Shown: piece by piece, positions 49,061-57,977 of the stretch
How positions within the stretch are numbered: position 1 is the stretch's first letter
Layout of the letters: each line of letters starts with the position of its first letter
NCBI RefSeq assembly: GCF_009760905.1
Contig: NZ_VIRW01000013.1
Coordinates: 20,206 to 84,205, forward strand
Direction: 5' to 3'
DNA from: Chitinibacter sp. GC72
Lineage (GTDB): Bacteria > Pseudomonadota > Gammaproteobacteria > Burkholderiales > Chitinibacteraceae
DNA length: 64,000 bases
Notes under the pieces: generated by a model
What the model was told of the DNA's origin: nothing
Database searches by the model: none
The model's input: only the letters and a program-made list of their open reading frames with translations
Position numbers and translations under genes: made by a program

Positions 49061-49110
49061 GGTATATGCCTAGAGCGCCTATCAGCTATTCTCTACAAGC
49101 ATATACCCCT
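49061..49110. repeat. 50-bp GGGTAT/ATACCC element between fabD and fabG
   Basis: GGTATATGCCTAGAG and CTCTACAAGCATATACCCC pair over most of their length, with the loop GCGCCTATCAGCTATT. It separates two genes of one biosynthetic cluster, so any effect on transcripts would be polar on fabG. Confidence 0.82.
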
Positions 49111-49125
49111 ATTAATACATTCTGA

Positions 49126-50061
49126 TTAAATGGCCGCTTTCACCGCATCCAGCGAGGATGCATCCAGCAGCGCAAACGAAGGTAAATCGGCAGCGATGCG
49201 TTTATTCAAACCCACCAGCACTTTACCTGGGCCGCATTCGGCCACCACGCTGACGCCATCAGCCACCATTTTCTGCACGGTTTCTACCCAGCGCACTGGC
49301 TGATATAGCTGACGCACCAAAGCATCGCGCACGGCAGCGGCGTCACTATACGCAGCCACATCGGCATTGTGCAAGACAGGCACAATCGGCGCATTGATCG
49401 TGAGGGTTGCCAGTTTGGCCGCCAGCTTTTCTGCTGCAGGCTTCATCAGATCGCAATGCGATGGCACCGACACGGGCAATAGCAAAGCACGTTTCGCACC
49501 GCGCGCCTTGCACGCTTCACACGCACGCTCAACCGCGGCCTTGCTACCGGCAATCACCACCTGACCGGGCGAGTTGAAATTGACCGCCTGCACCACTTCA
49601 CCTTGCGCCGCTTCAGCACACGCAGCGATGATTTCTTCGTCGGCCAGATTCAGAATCGCCGCCATCGCACCAGTACCCGCTGGCACGGCTTGCTGCATCG
49701 CTTCGGCGCGCAGGCGAACCAGCTGCAAAGCATCGCCAAAACTGATGGCTTCCGCCGCCACCAGCGCGGTGTATTCGCCCAGACTGTGTCCGGCCATCAC
49801 CACCGGCATTGCGCCGCCGCTGGCCAGATAAGCCCGCCATGCCGCAACACCGGCGGTCAGCATCACCGGCTGGGTGTTCACGGTGGCATTCAGCTCATCG
49901 GCCGGGCCATCGTTCACCATGGCCCACAAATCCTGCCCCAGCACACTGGAAGCTTCGTCAAAAGTGGCTTTGACCAGCGCAGCATGCGCTGAATCAGCCC
50001 AGCCATTCATCATGCCAATCGATTGTGAACCTTGACCGGGAAATACAAATGCTAACGACAT
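49126..50061 (-). CDS. fabD: Malonyl-CoA:ACP transacylase
   Basis: FabD loads malonyl groups on ACP. 311 residues: FVFPGQGSQSIGMM at the start, nucleophile Ser in MAGHSLGEYTALVAA, VSVPSHCDLMKPAAEKLA with the catalytic His, and a late VVAECGPGKVLVGLNKR. Position between fabH and fabG is standard. A terminator-like hairpin separates it from fabH. Confidence 0.96.
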   Translation of the reverse strand: MSLAFVFPGQGSQSIGMMNGWADSAHAALVKATFDEASSVLGQDLWAMVNDGPADELNATVNTQPVMLTAGVAAWRAYLASGGAMPVVMAGHSLGEYTALVAAEAISFGDALQLVRLRAEAMQQAVPAGTGAMAAILNLADEEIIAACAEAAQGEVVQAVNFNSPGQVVIAGSKAAVERACEACKARGAKRALLLPVSVPSHCDLMKPAAEKLAAKLATLTINAPIVPVLHNADVAAYSDAAAVRDALVRQLYQPVRWVETVQKMVADGVSVVAECGPGKVLVGLNKRIAADLPSFALLDASSLDAVKAAI

Positions 50062-50094
50062 CGCAAACTCCTAAAACACTTGTTTCACTGCAAT

Positions 50095-50120
50095 AAAAAC
50101 GGCGCTGTCTGCGCCGTTTT
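50095..50120 (-). terminator. Hairpin terminator between fabH and fabD
   Basis: AAACGGCGC and GCGCCGTTTT pair around TGTC; on the minus strand a T run follows. It lies inside the fab cluster, 10 bases after the fabH stop, which implies partial termination or a separate fabD promoter. Confidence 0.72.
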
Positions 50121-50130
50121 GATCAACCTG

Positions 50131-51090
50131 TTAAAACTTGGCGAGAATAGAACCCCAAGCAAAGCCACCACCAATTCCTTCCATCAGAATGGTCTGGCCA
50201 CGCTGAATCTTGCCCGACTTGACACCGTGATCGAGCGCCAGCGGAATCGATGCCGCCGAGGTATTGCCCTGCTCACCCAGCGTCACGATCACATTATCCA
50301 TCGCCATGCCCAGATGCTTGGCGGTCGATTCGATAATGCGTACATTGGCCTGATGTGGCACCAGCCAGTCAATATCGGTTTTTTCCAGACCGGCTTCAGC
50401 CAGTGTTTCTTCGGCAATATCGGCTAGTGCGCGCACGGCAAATTTGAAGACCGCATTGCCTTCCATATAAATCCACGGCTCACCATCGAGCACGCCCTGT
50501 TTAGGGCGTGCGGCAGTTTTCAAAATGCCGTTGTAGCGGCCATCGGCTTTGAGTTTGGTCGCCAGAATGCCCGGCTCGTCCGATGCAGTGAGTACCACTG
50601 CACCCGCGCCGTCGCCAAACAGAATGCAGGTGCCACGATCTTGCCAATTGATCAGATTGGATAGCTTTTCCGCCCCAACCACCACGGCACATTTAGCTGC
50701 ACCGCTTTTTACCATCGCATCGGCAGTGGTCAGCGCATAGACAAAACCGGCACAGACGGCCTGCACGTCAAAGGCCGGAAAGCCATGCACATCGAGTTTG
50801 TTCTGCAATAAACACGCGGTCGACGGAAAAATATTATCCGGCGTGGTCGTGGCAACGATCAGCAAATCGATATCTTCTTTTGCAACCCCAGCGCTTTCGA
50901 TCGCACGCTCGACGGCGATGAGCGCCAGATCAGACGTTAACTGATCGTCGGCGGCGATATGGCGCGAAGAAATGCCGGTACGGCTCACGATCCACTCGTG
51001 GCTGGTGTCGACCATTTTTGCCAATTCATCATTGGTCAAAATACGCTCTGGCAAATACGAGCCAGTGCCTGCAATACGCGAATAAATCAC
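50131..51090 (-). CDS. fabH: 3-oxoacyl-ACP synthase III
   Basis: FabH starts fatty-acid synthesis from acetyl-CoA and malonyl-ACP. 319 residues with the triad: Cys in DVQAVCAGFVYALTTA, His in WLVPHQANVRIIEST and Asn in EQGNTSAASIPLALDH. I choose GTG at 51090 (IYSRIAGTGSYLPERIL) because the family starts there and GGAG lies just upstream; the longer frame overlaps plsX. Confidence 0.95.
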   Translation of the reverse strand: MIYSRIAGTGSYLPERILTNDELAKMVDTSHEWIVSRTGISSRHIAADDQLTSDLALIAVERAIESAGVAKEDIDLLIVATTTPDNIFPSTACLLQNKLDVHGFPAFDVQAVCAGFVYALTTADAMVKSGAAKCAVVVGAEKLSNLINWQDRGTCILFGDGAGAVVLTASDEPGILATKLKADGRYNGILKTAARPKQGVLDGEPWIYMEGNAVFKFAVRALADIAEETLAEAGLEKTDIDWLVPHQANVRIIESTAKHLGMAMDNVIVTLGEQGNTSAASIPLALDHGVKSGKIQRGQTILMEGIGGGFAWGSILAKF

Positions 51091-51136
51091 AACCCACTCC
51101 TTAGCCTGATTATCAATCGGCGCTTGGCGCGCCCAA

Positions 51137-52198
51137 TCAGGCGGACTGTTCCGCTGCCGATTTCTCACCGGCATCTGTGGCTTCAAAATGCCGCAATTCA
51201 TGCTGCACTTGATCGGTAATACGCTGAATCAGGCTGGAGCGGGCTTCCTCAACGGCCTGAGCCAGCGCCCAGTAAAACGCAACTTCATCTGCACCGCCGT
51301 GGCTTTTAACCACAATGCCGCGCAAACCCAGAAAAGACGCCCCATTAAAACGGCGCGGATCCAGTTTGTTTTTAAAGCTTTTCAATACCGGCATCGCCGC
51401 CAGCGCCAGCAATTTGGTAAACCAGTTGCGGGTAAATTCGGCCTTCATCGCGGTATTGAACATCTGCGCCACGCCTTCCGAAGCCTTAAGCGTGATATTG
51501 CCGGTAAAGCCATCACAGGCCACCACATCGACCGTGCCTTTGTAGATGTCATTGCCTTCAACATTGCCGACAAAGTTCAGCCGGGTCTGGCGCACCATTT
51601 CGGCGGCAGCTTTAACCACCTCATTGCCCTTGATGTCTTCCGAGCCGACATTGAGCAGGCCGACAGTCGGCGCGTCTTTTTGCTTGATCGCCGCAAACAT
51701 GGCCGAGCCCATAATGGCAAACTGGGTAATCTGCTCTGGCGTCGAATCGACATTCGCGCCCAGATCGAGCATCAGCGTCTGACTGCCTTTCATGGTCGGC
51801 ATCAGGCTGGCAATGGCCGGGCGGTCGATACCCGGAATCGTCTTGAGCACAAATCGCGCGGTCGCCATCAGCGCGCCAGTATTACCCGCCGAGACGCAGG
51901 CATTGGCTTCGCCGGATTTCACCAGATTGATGGCCACACGCATTGATGAATCTTTCTTATTTTTCATCGCCAGCTGCGGTGATTCATCCATCGCCACCAC
52001 TTCGGATGCCGCATGAATACGCAAGCGCGGCCCGGTTTGCGCCTGGCGGGCTTTCAATTCAGCCTCCAGCGCATCGGTCAAGCCCACCAGGACAATATTC
52101 ACATCGGGGTTATCGCGCAAAAAACGCAGGGCTGCCGGCACGGTAACATGCGCGCCGTGATCGCCACCCATGGCATCAACTGCAACGGTAATATCCAT
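51137..52198 (-). CDS. plsX: Phosphate acyltransferase PlsX
   Basis: PlsX converts acyl-ACP to acyl-phosphate, the donor for PlsY in phospholipid synthesis. 353 residues: [20 protein letters not shown] at the N-terminus, [33 protein letters not shown] and [20 protein letters not shown]. It sits between rpmF and fabH as in most proteobacteria, 46 bases upstream of fabH. Confidence 0.97.
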   Translation of the reverse strand: MDITVAVDAMGGDHGAHVTVPAALRFLRDNPDVNIVLVGLTDALEAELKARQAQTGPRLRIHAASEVVAMDESPQLAMKNKKDSSMRVAINLVKSGEANACVSAGNTGALMATARFVLKTIPGIDRPAIASLMPTMKGSQTLMLDLGANVDSTPEQITQFAIMGSAMFAAIKQKDAPTVGLLNVGSEDIKGNEVVKAAAEMVRQTRLNFVGNVEGNDIYKGTVDVVACDGFTGNITLKASEGVAQMFNTAMKAEFTRNWFTKLLALAAMPVLKSFKNKLDPRRFNGASFLGLRGIVVKSHGGADEVAFYWALAQAVEEARSSLIQRITDQVQHELRHFEATDAGEKSAAEQSA

Positions 52199-52220
52199 TT
52201 CTGATCCTAAAACGACGAAC

Positions 52221-52248
52221 GGCGCAAGCGAGGGGTCTCACTTGCGCC
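52221..52248. promoter_or_regulatory. Hairpin between rpmF and plsX
   Basis: GGCGCAAG and CTTGCGCC are perfect arms with a 12-base loop and no U run. It could protect the rpmF 3' end or delay polymerase before plsX. Confidence 0.5.
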
Positions 52249-52303
52249 GCAAGGCTAAGCAAAGCTTAGAGAGGCACTAAAGCGCGAATGATTCGCGACA
52301 GAA

Positions 52304-52483
52304 TTACTCGCCTTTGGCCTTGATCACACGACGGCCTTTGTAAAAGCCGTTTGGAGAAATGTGGTGCGGGCGATGAACTTCACCAGTCGCAGCATCTACA
52401 GACAAAGCTGGTGCAGACAGGAAGTCGTGAGCGCGGTGCATGCCACGTTTTGAAGGTGATTTTTTATTCTGTTGAACTGCCAT
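52304..52483 (-). CDS. rpmF: 50S ribosomal protein bL32
   Basis: 59 residues: [20 protein letters not shown], then [22 protein letters not shown] core (read as [16 protein letters not shown]) and [15 protein letters not shown]. Of the no-cysteine (non-zinc) type. Its place between yceD and plsX is conserved. AGGAG lies before the ATG. Confidence 0.96.
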   Translation of the reverse strand: MAVQQNKKSPSKRGMHRAHDFLSAPALSVDAATGEVHRPHHISPNGFYKGRRVIKAKGE

Positions 52484-52508
52484 GTTAAAACTCCTTAATA
52501 CTCAGTTG

Positions 52509-53003
52509 TCATTCCGCTTTCCTGGTTTTCAACTGAGCCAGGACTGCAAACGGATTAGGTTTATCGCTCGCCAATTTGGCTAGCGCTTCGTCGCCACCAC
52601 ATACTTCATGCGTCAGCGCTACGGGTAAAGCGAGCAAAATCTCATCTTCAACCAGTGCTTCAATATCCAGCTCCGGATCGATCAAGATGCCTTCAAGGTC
52701 TTCGTCGAGCGCTTCGGCTTCGTCGATTTGTTCCTCGCTGGCAAACTGAGTCAACACGGTTTCACTGTGGAGCTGCCAGGGCGCGCCCAGAAGGCAACGC
52801 TGACACACCAGCTGCAGGGCTCCCTTTACTTCCAAATAAAGCCAAGGGCGCTGCAAGCGATCTACACCACTTTCGATATGCCAGAATACTTCGCCTGACG
52901 TATCGGCCAACTGATCGGCAAGCCGGGTAAGTTGGGCAAGCGGTATAGAGCCTTTGAGTTCTCTAGCTTCTTGCGCAAATTCCGCGCTATGTATCACAGT
53001 CAT
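52509..53003 (-). CDS. yceD: YceD-family protein (DUF177)
   Basis: 164 residues of the YceD family, linked in E. coli to 23S rRNA accumulation. LQLVCQRCLLGAPWQL carries the family CxxC, followed by an acidic stretch (EQIDEAEALDEDLEGILIDP) and the late DEILLALPVALTHEVCGGDE. I choose the ATG at 53003 (MTVIHSAEFAQEARE). It is the first gene of the cluster, behind a good promoter, and 25 bases before rpmF. Confidence 0.9.
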   Translation of the reverse strand: MTVIHSAEFAQEARELKGSIPLAQLTRLADQLADTSGEVFWHIESGVDRLQRPWLYLEVKGALQLVCQRCLLGAPWQLHSETVLTQFASEEQIDEAEALDEDLEGILIDPELDIEALVEDEILLALPVALTHEVCGGDEALAKLASDKPNPFAVLAQLKTRKAE

Positions 53004-53036
53004 ATAGGCTGGGGCGTAGAACCGGAAACCGCGCAT

Positions 53037-53064
53037 GATATAATCGTCCGCCTACTTGTGTCAA
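53037..53064 (-). promoter_or_regulatory. Promoter of the yceD-rpmF-plsX-fab cluster
   Basis: On the minus strand an exact TTGACA (53064-53059) is followed after 16 bases by TATATC (53042-53037), 34 bases before the yceD ATG. Confidence 0.6.
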
Positions 53065-53097
53065 TTGCAGCGCAACCGCGGGAAGCATTAATTTCTG

Positions 53098-53697
53098 ATG
53101 AAAAAACAAGCCACTCACCATTTAAGCCTTGTGCTGGCCTCAAGCTCGCCCTATCGCAAAGAACTGCTCTCCCGCCTGGGGCTTGCGTTCAGCGTGGCGA
53201 TACCTGATCTGGATGAAACACCGCTCGCCGGTGAGAGCGCCGCCCAAACCAGCGAACGCCTCGCGATTGCCAAAGCCCGCGCACTGGCCGGGCAGTTTCC
53301 AGATAGTTTAATCATCGGCTCGGATCAGGTCGCACTGCTCAATGGCGAACAGCTGGGCAAGCCGGGCAACCATGAACGTGCGGTCCGGCAGCTGCAGGCC
53401 ATGCGCGGCCAGAGCATTGATTTTCATACCGCGCTGGCGCTGTACAACACCGCCAGCGACACCCACCAGAGCATCGTCGATATGACCCGCGTCACCATGC
53501 GCAACTACAGCGACGAGCAGATCGAGCGCTATTTGCAGCGCGAACAGCCCTATAACTGCGCGGGCAGCGCCAAAACCGAAGGGTTGGGGATTGTGATGAT
53601 AGAGAAAATCGAATCGACCGACCCAAGCGCGATTATCGGCCTGCCGCTGATGGCACTGGTGACGATGCTCAACAAGGAAGGTTTTGCCATTTTATAA
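53098..53697 (+). CDS. Maf-family nucleoside triphosphate pyrophosphatase
   Basis: 199 residues. Maf proteins hydrolyse non-canonical or modified NTPs. LVLASSSPYRKELLSRLGLAF opens, then PDLDETPLAGESA, IIGSDQVALLNGEQLGKPG and AGSAKTEGLGIVMIEKIEST with the ETDP-like end. The PDLDE and SDQV forms are those of the YceF subgroup, which prefers m7GTP. Divergent from yceD, as in many proteobacteria. Confidence 0.92.
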   Translation: MKKQATHHLSLVLASSSPYRKELLSRLGLAFSVAIPDLDETPLAGESAAQTSERLAIAKARALAGQFPDSLIIGSDQVALLNGEQLGKPGNHERAVRQLQAMRGQSIDFHTALALYNTASDTHQSIVDMTRVTMRNYSDEQIERYLQREQPYNCAGSAKTEGLGIVMIEKIESTDPSAIIGLPLMALVTMLNKEGFAIL

Positions 53698-53725
53698 TCC
53701 GGCAAAGCTTTTACATACAACACAT

Positions 53726-53774
53726 AGGTATTGCCATGAAACCAATGTCATTCAACGACTTCATGCATATACCC
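53726..53774. repeat. 50-bp GGGTAT/ATACCC element between maf and RsmI-like gene
   Basis: AGGTATTGCCATGAA and TTCATGCATATACCC pair over most of the arms, 49 bases in total. Another stem sequence unlike other copies. Confidence 0.78.
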
Positions 53775-53796
53775 AACATTCAACAATGAGATTTTC

Positions 53797-54504
53797 ATGG
53801 CCGGTACTTTATACCTAATCCCCGTTCCGATGGGCGGCGACACCTTGAGTAATATTCTGCCCGCTGACGTGATTCAAACCGCTAGGCAATTAACACACTT
53901 TGTCGTTGAAAACGCCAAAACCACGCGTGCGCATTTGAAAATGTTCGACACACCGCACGAGCTGCGCAGCCTGTGGATGCAGGAACTATCCGAGCACACC
54001 AAGGATCATGAAGTGTCGGCGCTGCTCAAGCCGCTGCTTGAAGGCTTTGACGTCGGCCTGATGAGCGAAGCGGGCTGCCCTGGCGTGGCTGATCCGGGCG
54101 CGCGGCTGGTGCAGCTGGCACATCAGCGCGGCATCCAAGTCGCCCCCTTGGTTGGCCCTTCGTCCTTGCTGCTGGCGCTGATGGGCTCGGGCGCAAACGG
54201 GCAGAAATTCCGTTTCAATGGTTATCTACCATCCGATACCGCAGGCCGCTTGCAAGCGCTGCGCCAGCTGGAAGCGAGCTCGGCCAAAGAGAATCAGGCT
54301 GAAATCTTTATCGAAACGCCATACCGCAATCTGGCGCTGTTTCAAGCGCTGCGTGATGGGCTAAAAGGCAGCACCCGCCTCACGGTGGCGTGCGATATGA
54401 CCTTGCCAGCACAGGAAATCCTGACGCTGGAAGCCACCCAGTGGAAAAAACGCGCTGAGCCCAATATCAACAAGCGCCCGACCGTGTTCATTATTCAGGC
54501 GTGA
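53797..54504 (+). CDS. RsmI-like tetrapyrrole-methylase-family SAM methyltransferase
   Basis: 235 residues of the YabN/RsmI/CobA fold. LYLIPVPMGGDTLSNILPAD, HFVVENAKTTRAHLKMF, VGLMSEAGCPGVADPGARLV and VAPLVGPSSLLLALMGSG parallel the RsmI motifs that place 2'-O-methyl C1402 on 16S rRNA. It is shorter than RsmI (about 285) and lacks its C-terminal domain, so it is a paralogue common next to maf in betaproteobacteria; its substrate is not known to me. Confidence 0.85.
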   Translation: MAGTLYLIPVPMGGDTLSNILPADVIQTARQLTHFVVENAKTTRAHLKMFDTPHELRSLWMQELSEHTKDHEVSALLKPLLEGFDVGLMSEAGCPGVADPGARLVQLAHQRGIQVAPLVGPSSLLLALMGSGANGQKFRFNGYLPSDTAGRLQALRQLEASSAKENQAEIFIETPYRNLALFQALRDGLKGSTRLTVACDMTLPAQEILTLEATQWKKRAEPNINKRPTVFIIQA

Positions 54505-54541
54505 AAAATACCGGGTCAAATCGCGCAAAAGCAGTTAATTT

Positions 54542-55198
54542 TTGCGCCCATTCCCAGCCGAAGACTTCACCGTGACCACGCTCTACCCACCCCGCCGCCT
54601 GATTGCCAGCGCCAGCACTGCGCTGGCTTGCTGGCTGCTCTTACAGCATTACACCTCACTGGCCCAGCTCGACGCTCTGCTGGGGCAATGGGCGTATGCG
54701 CACAGCCATGCAGCCGTGCAATTGAGCCGCTGGCTTAGCCAGATTGGCGGCGGTGTGGGCTGTGTTTTGCTGATACTGGCGGCAAGCGCCCTGCTTGGCC
54801 GCCAATATCGGGATACGCGCGGCGTGGCATTTCTGGTGGCCGCCGGGCTGGGCAGCTGGCTGCTCAACTCGCTGCTGAAAAATCATTACGAGCGCAGCCG
54901 CCCGACCTGGGAGCATCTGGTGTATGCCAGCGGCTATTCGCTGCCCAGCGGGCATGCGATGGCAGCGCTAACGCTGTCTTTCGCCCTGGCCTTGATCATG
55001 AATCGGCACTGGCCGCAGCAACGATGGTTGTGGTGGGCCTTGGCCGCCAGCTGGACAATGGCAGCCGGCGCTGCCCGGCTGGTACTGGGCGTGCATTACT
55101 TTACCGACGTCATCGCGGGCTATCTGCTCGCCAGCAGCCTGCTGTGCGCGCTGAGTTTAATCTACCAGCCAGCCACACAGCGCTTACCACAAGCTTAG
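54542..55198 (+). CDS. PAP2-family phosphatase, membrane-bound
   Basis: 218 residues with about six membrane segments. The three-part phosphatase signature is present: KNHYERSRP, YSLPSGHAMAAL and RLVLGVHYFTDVIAGY. Such enzymes dephosphorylate undecaprenyl diphosphate, PGP or other lipid phosphates in the periplasm. The start is uncertain: ATG at 54542 or GTG at 54572 (TTLYPPRRLIAS). The 3' end overlaps dinB by 15 bases on the other strand. Confidence 0.85.
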   Translation: MRPFPAEDFTVTTLYPPRRLIASASTALACWLLLQHYTSLAQLDALLGQWAYAHSHAAVQLSRWLSQIGGGVGCVLLILAASALLGRQYRDTRGVAFLVAAGLGSWLLNSLLKNHYERSRPTWEHLVYASGYSLPSGHAMAALTLSFALALIMNRHWPQQRWLWWALAASWTMAAGAARLVLGVHYFTDVIAGYLLASSLLCALSLIYQPATQRLPQA

Positions 55199-56233
55199 AT
55201 TTTGTGGCGCAGCGGCGCGCTGCTCGGCAAAACGCACACCAACCCCCAGCAGACGCACCGGCTTGGCGCCACGTTGCCAGGCCTGATTGAGCAGTGAGGC
55301 GAAAATCGCCGGATCGGGCGTGGGGCAAATGCATTCCATCGTCGTCTGGGTAAAATCGTGAAACTTGATTTTAACAAAGGCTTTATGCGGGGTATCGCGC
55401 TGTGAGCGGCTCTGGCGTTGGCTAAAATCGGCATACAGTGAGGGCAGCTTGGCGATGCAGGCGGCTAAATCGGGTAGATCTTGATGGTAGGTATGCTCCA
55501 CCGACAGCGATTTACGCTTGTCGCTACGCGCCACTGGCCGCTCGTCGATGCCGCGGCATTGCCAATACAGCGACTCGCCCAAGCGCCCCAACACCCGCAG
55601 CAAATCGGCATGCGACCACGCTTGCACATCACCGCAGGTATTGAGGCCCAGTTTGGCCAACTTGCCCGCTGTCACTTTGCCAATACCCCAGAGTTTGCCC
55701 ACCGGCAAGCTGGGCATAAATGCGGCAACTTCATCGGGCGTAATCACAAATTGCCCATTCGGTTTGCGCCAATCGCTGGCGATTTTGGCCAGCAGTTTAT
55801 TGGGCGCAATCCCCGCGCTGGCGGTAATGCCAACTTCAGCTTCAATCCGCGCGCGTATTTCTTGCGCCATCAGCGTGGCGCTGCCGTGGCAATGCGGCAG
55901 ACCACTGACGTCAAGGTAGGCTTCATCCAGCGACAGCGGCTCGATGCGCTCGGTGTAATCAGCAAAAATCGCGTGCACGCGGCGCGAAGCATCGCGATAG
56001 CGCTCGAATGAATGTGGCAGCAAAATCAGATTCGGGCATTGCCGTAGTGCCCATTTAGTCGGCATCGCCGAGTGAATGCCGAATTTGCGCGCCGGATAAT
56101 TACAGGTTGAAATCACGCCGCGCTGCTCGGGCGCGCCGCCAATGGCAATCGGCAATTCGCGCAGCTCGGGGCGATCGCGCATTTCCACCGCCGCGTAAAA
56201 GCAATCGCAGTCGATATGAATAATTTTGCGCAC
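55184..56233 (-). CDS. dinB: DNA polymerase IV
   Basis: Y-family translesion polymerase of 349 residues. RKIIHIDCDCFYAAVEMRDR carries the first catalytic Asp, ISTCNYPARKFGIHSAM the finger, and LSLDEAYLDVS the Asp-Glu pair. KLWGIGKVTAGKLAKLGL is the helix-hairpin-helix. The C-terminal clamp-binding end is short (APQNLSLW). I use GTG at 56233 with AGGAGG close upstream. No LexA box was recognised in the upstream 150 bases. Confidence 0.94.
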   Translation of the reverse strand: MRKIIHIDCDCFYAAVEMRDRPELRELPIAIGGAPEQRGVISTCNYPARKFGIHSAMPTKWALRQCPNLILLPHSFERYRDASRRVHAIFADYTERIEPLSLDEAYLDVSGLPHCHGSATLMAQEIRARIEAEVGITASAGIAPNKLLAKIASDWRKPNGQFVITPDEVAAFMPSLPVGKLWGIGKVTAGKLAKLGLNTCGDVQAWSHADLLRVLGRLGESLYWQCRGIDERPVARSDKRKSLSVEHTYHQDLPDLAACIAKLPSLYADFSQRQSRSQRDTPHKAFVKIKFHDFTQTTMECICPTPDPAIFASLLNQAWQRGAKPVRLLGVGVRFAEQRAAAPQNLSLW

Positions 56234-56404
56234 CACTCCTCCTGTCTCAGCCGATACGCCACAACATCAAAGTGTACGTTCGTTCTACAAATTGAGCAAG
56301 CTGGATGCGCAGCAGCACCGACCTTACAGCGGATCGGCATTTTCCCGGCCAAGGTCTTGAATCTATAGTGAAATAGTTTCGCGGCACACGGCAAATACAC
56401 CGGG

Positions 56405-56454
56405 ATGTATATCAAGGAAAGCCATGATAAATAAAGCCTGCACCTATATACCCC
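56405..56454. repeat. 50-bp GGGTAT/ATACCC element overlapping the start of a solute-binding gene
   Basis: Reversed, GGGGTATATAGGTGCAGGCT at one end and TGATATACAT at the other, 50 bases. It matches the 34539 copy at about half the positions. The ATG at 56424 and codons for NKACTYIP lie inside it. Confidence 0.55.
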
Positions 56455-57260
56455 TAATCATCCTGCTATATTCCAGCTTGCTTGGCGCGCAGCCGCGCTG
56501 CCCGCAAGCCATCAGCATTGGGCTGCATGAATTTGGCCTGTTTTTTCATAAAAACAAAGGCATTGACGCCGATCTGGTACAGGAGCTGGCCCGCCGTAGC
56601 CGTTGTGAATTCAATATCCAGGTACTGATCCGCGCACAGATCTGGCACGAACTTAAAAATGGCAGCTTGATGATGAGCGTGTCTGGCCTGCAAGCGGTAG
56701 ACCGTGAGCAGTTTGTTTACTTTAGCGAACCCTATCTGATCCAGAAAAACATGGCCGTGCTGCCCGCAGCAATTGCAGCGCAATACCCCGAGCCGAAAGA
56801 TTTTCTGGCCGCGCCCAAGCTGCGCTGGGGCAAGGTGAAGTCTTTTTTGCACGGCGAGCAGCTTGAGCCATTTATCCGCCAGTTGACCAACCAGCAGCGG
56901 ATTGATGAAGCGCAAGACAGCCAGCAGCTGTTTGAATGGCTCAGAGCAGGCAAGGTGCAAGGCATTTTAGCCCATCCTGCTGCCTATACCTATTATTTGC
57001 GTCATATCCCGTTTGATCACCGCCCGGCGATTCGTGACTGGGCACCCGCCGATCGGGGCATTGCGGCCAGGCTGGTTTTTTCTAAACAGCATTTCAGCAC
57101 CCAGGATATTCAGGCATGGAACGCGCTGCTGCGCGAGATTCGCGACGATGGCACACTGGAGCGGATTCTGGGGCGCTACCTGCCCGACTTTGAAGTTCAA
57201 CGCATTCTGAACCACCCGCTTGCCGCTGGTCAGAACAAATCGCCAAAAAGCAGCAAATAA
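56424..57260 (+). CDS. Periplasmic solute-binding protein, family 3
   Basis: 278 residues: short hydrophobic leader (TYIPLIILLYSSLLGA) cut before QPRC, then the amino-acid-binding fold with ISIGLHEFGLFFHKNKGIDA, DLVQELARR, MMSVSGLQAVDREQFVYFSE and GTLERILGRYL. No ABC permease gene is adjacent, and no GGDEF or histidine-kinase domain is attached, so it may be an orphan sensor or scavenger. The signal peptide is encoded in part by the repeat copy. Confidence 0.82.
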   Translation: MINKACTYIPLIILLYSSLLGAQPRCPQAISIGLHEFGLFFHKNKGIDADLVQELARRSRCEFNIQVLIRAQIWHELKNGSLMMSVSGLQAVDREQFVYFSEPYLIQKNMAVLPAAIAAQYPEPKDFLAAPKLRWGKVKSFLHGEQLEPFIRQLTNQQRIDEAQDSQQLFEWLRAGKVQGILAHPAAYTYYLRHIPFDHRPAIRDWAPADRGIAARLVFSKQHFSTQDIQAWNALLREIRDDGTLERILGRYLPDFEVQRILNHPLAAGQNKSPKSSK

Positions 57261-57347
57261 GACCGGCCTAGCCAATTTCAGCCTTAGTTTGCTCCTAAAA
57301 CTGCCGATAATCACAGAGAACCCAAGCCATATCGATGAGGTGTCATC

Positions 57348-57977
57348 ATGAGCAGCACAATCAGCAATCTCAACGTGAATGTCAGTAGCAGCAACACTGT
57401 TACGCTGCGCAGTAGCCAGACCAGCTCGGCCACCAAGGAAAGCCCGGTTGAGCAGGAAAAAGTAGAGCTCAATGGCGAGCCCGCTCAGGCGCTGACTTAC
57501 GACAAACCCGGCAGTGCCAATAGCAAAAACCCGCGCATTGTGCCGCCCGATCTGGAAACCCTGCTGGCGCAATCGCAAAAGCAAGCCGAAAGCCTGATCA
57601 ACCTGGTGCGCAATCTGGTTGAAGAACAAGGACTGGATTTCACACTGGTGGTCAGCGGCGAGCAAAAACTGAATGCCGATCAATCCACCATTGACGCGGC
57701 CAAAGCAGCGATTGGCGAAGATGGCGAGTTTGGCGTGAAAAAAGTCGCCGAACGGATTTTAAGCTTTGCCAAATTCGCCATTGGCGATGACCCGGCCAAT
57801 CTGGAAAAAATCCGCGCCGCCGTGCAGGAAGGCTTTGACTCTGCCAAAGAGGTGCTGGGCGGCACTTTGCCGGAAATCAGCCAGAAAACTTATGAAGCCA
57901 TCATGGGCGAATTTGATCGCTGGGAAAAAGAAGGCCTGCCCACTGGCGATACAGTGGGCCTGAGCACCACGGCCTGA
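57348..57977 (+). CDS. Helical protein of unknown function
   Basis: 209 residues. The first 60 are Ser/Thr/Asn-rich and probably disordered (SSTISNLNVNVSSSNTVTLR). The rest looks helical: LETLLAQSQKQAESLINLVR, NLVEEQGLDFTLVVSGEQ, IDAAKAAIGEDGEFGVKKVA, then IRAAVQEGFDSAKEVLGGTL. It recalls a DUF of the DUF5610 type, but I am not sure. No signal peptide, no Cys. GAGG lies upstream of the ATG. It and the next small gene have no known partners. Confidence 0.7.
   Translation: MSSTISNLNVNVSSSNTVTLRSSQTSSATKESPVEQEKVELNGEPAQALTYDKPGSANSKNPRIVPPDLETLLAQSQKQAESLINLVRNLVEEQGLDFTLVVSGEQKLNADQSTIDAAKAAIGEDGEFGVKKVAERILSFAKFAIGDDPANLEKIRAAVQEGFDSAKEVLGGTLPEISQKTYEAIMGEFDRWEKEGLPTGDTVGLSTTA

Noticed and set aside
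55637..55689. GGTATTG...CAATACCCC pair inside dinB
   Set aside because: Spacing is 53, the interior does not match the repeat, and the bases encode the conserved GIGKVTAGKL motif, so it is likely chance.
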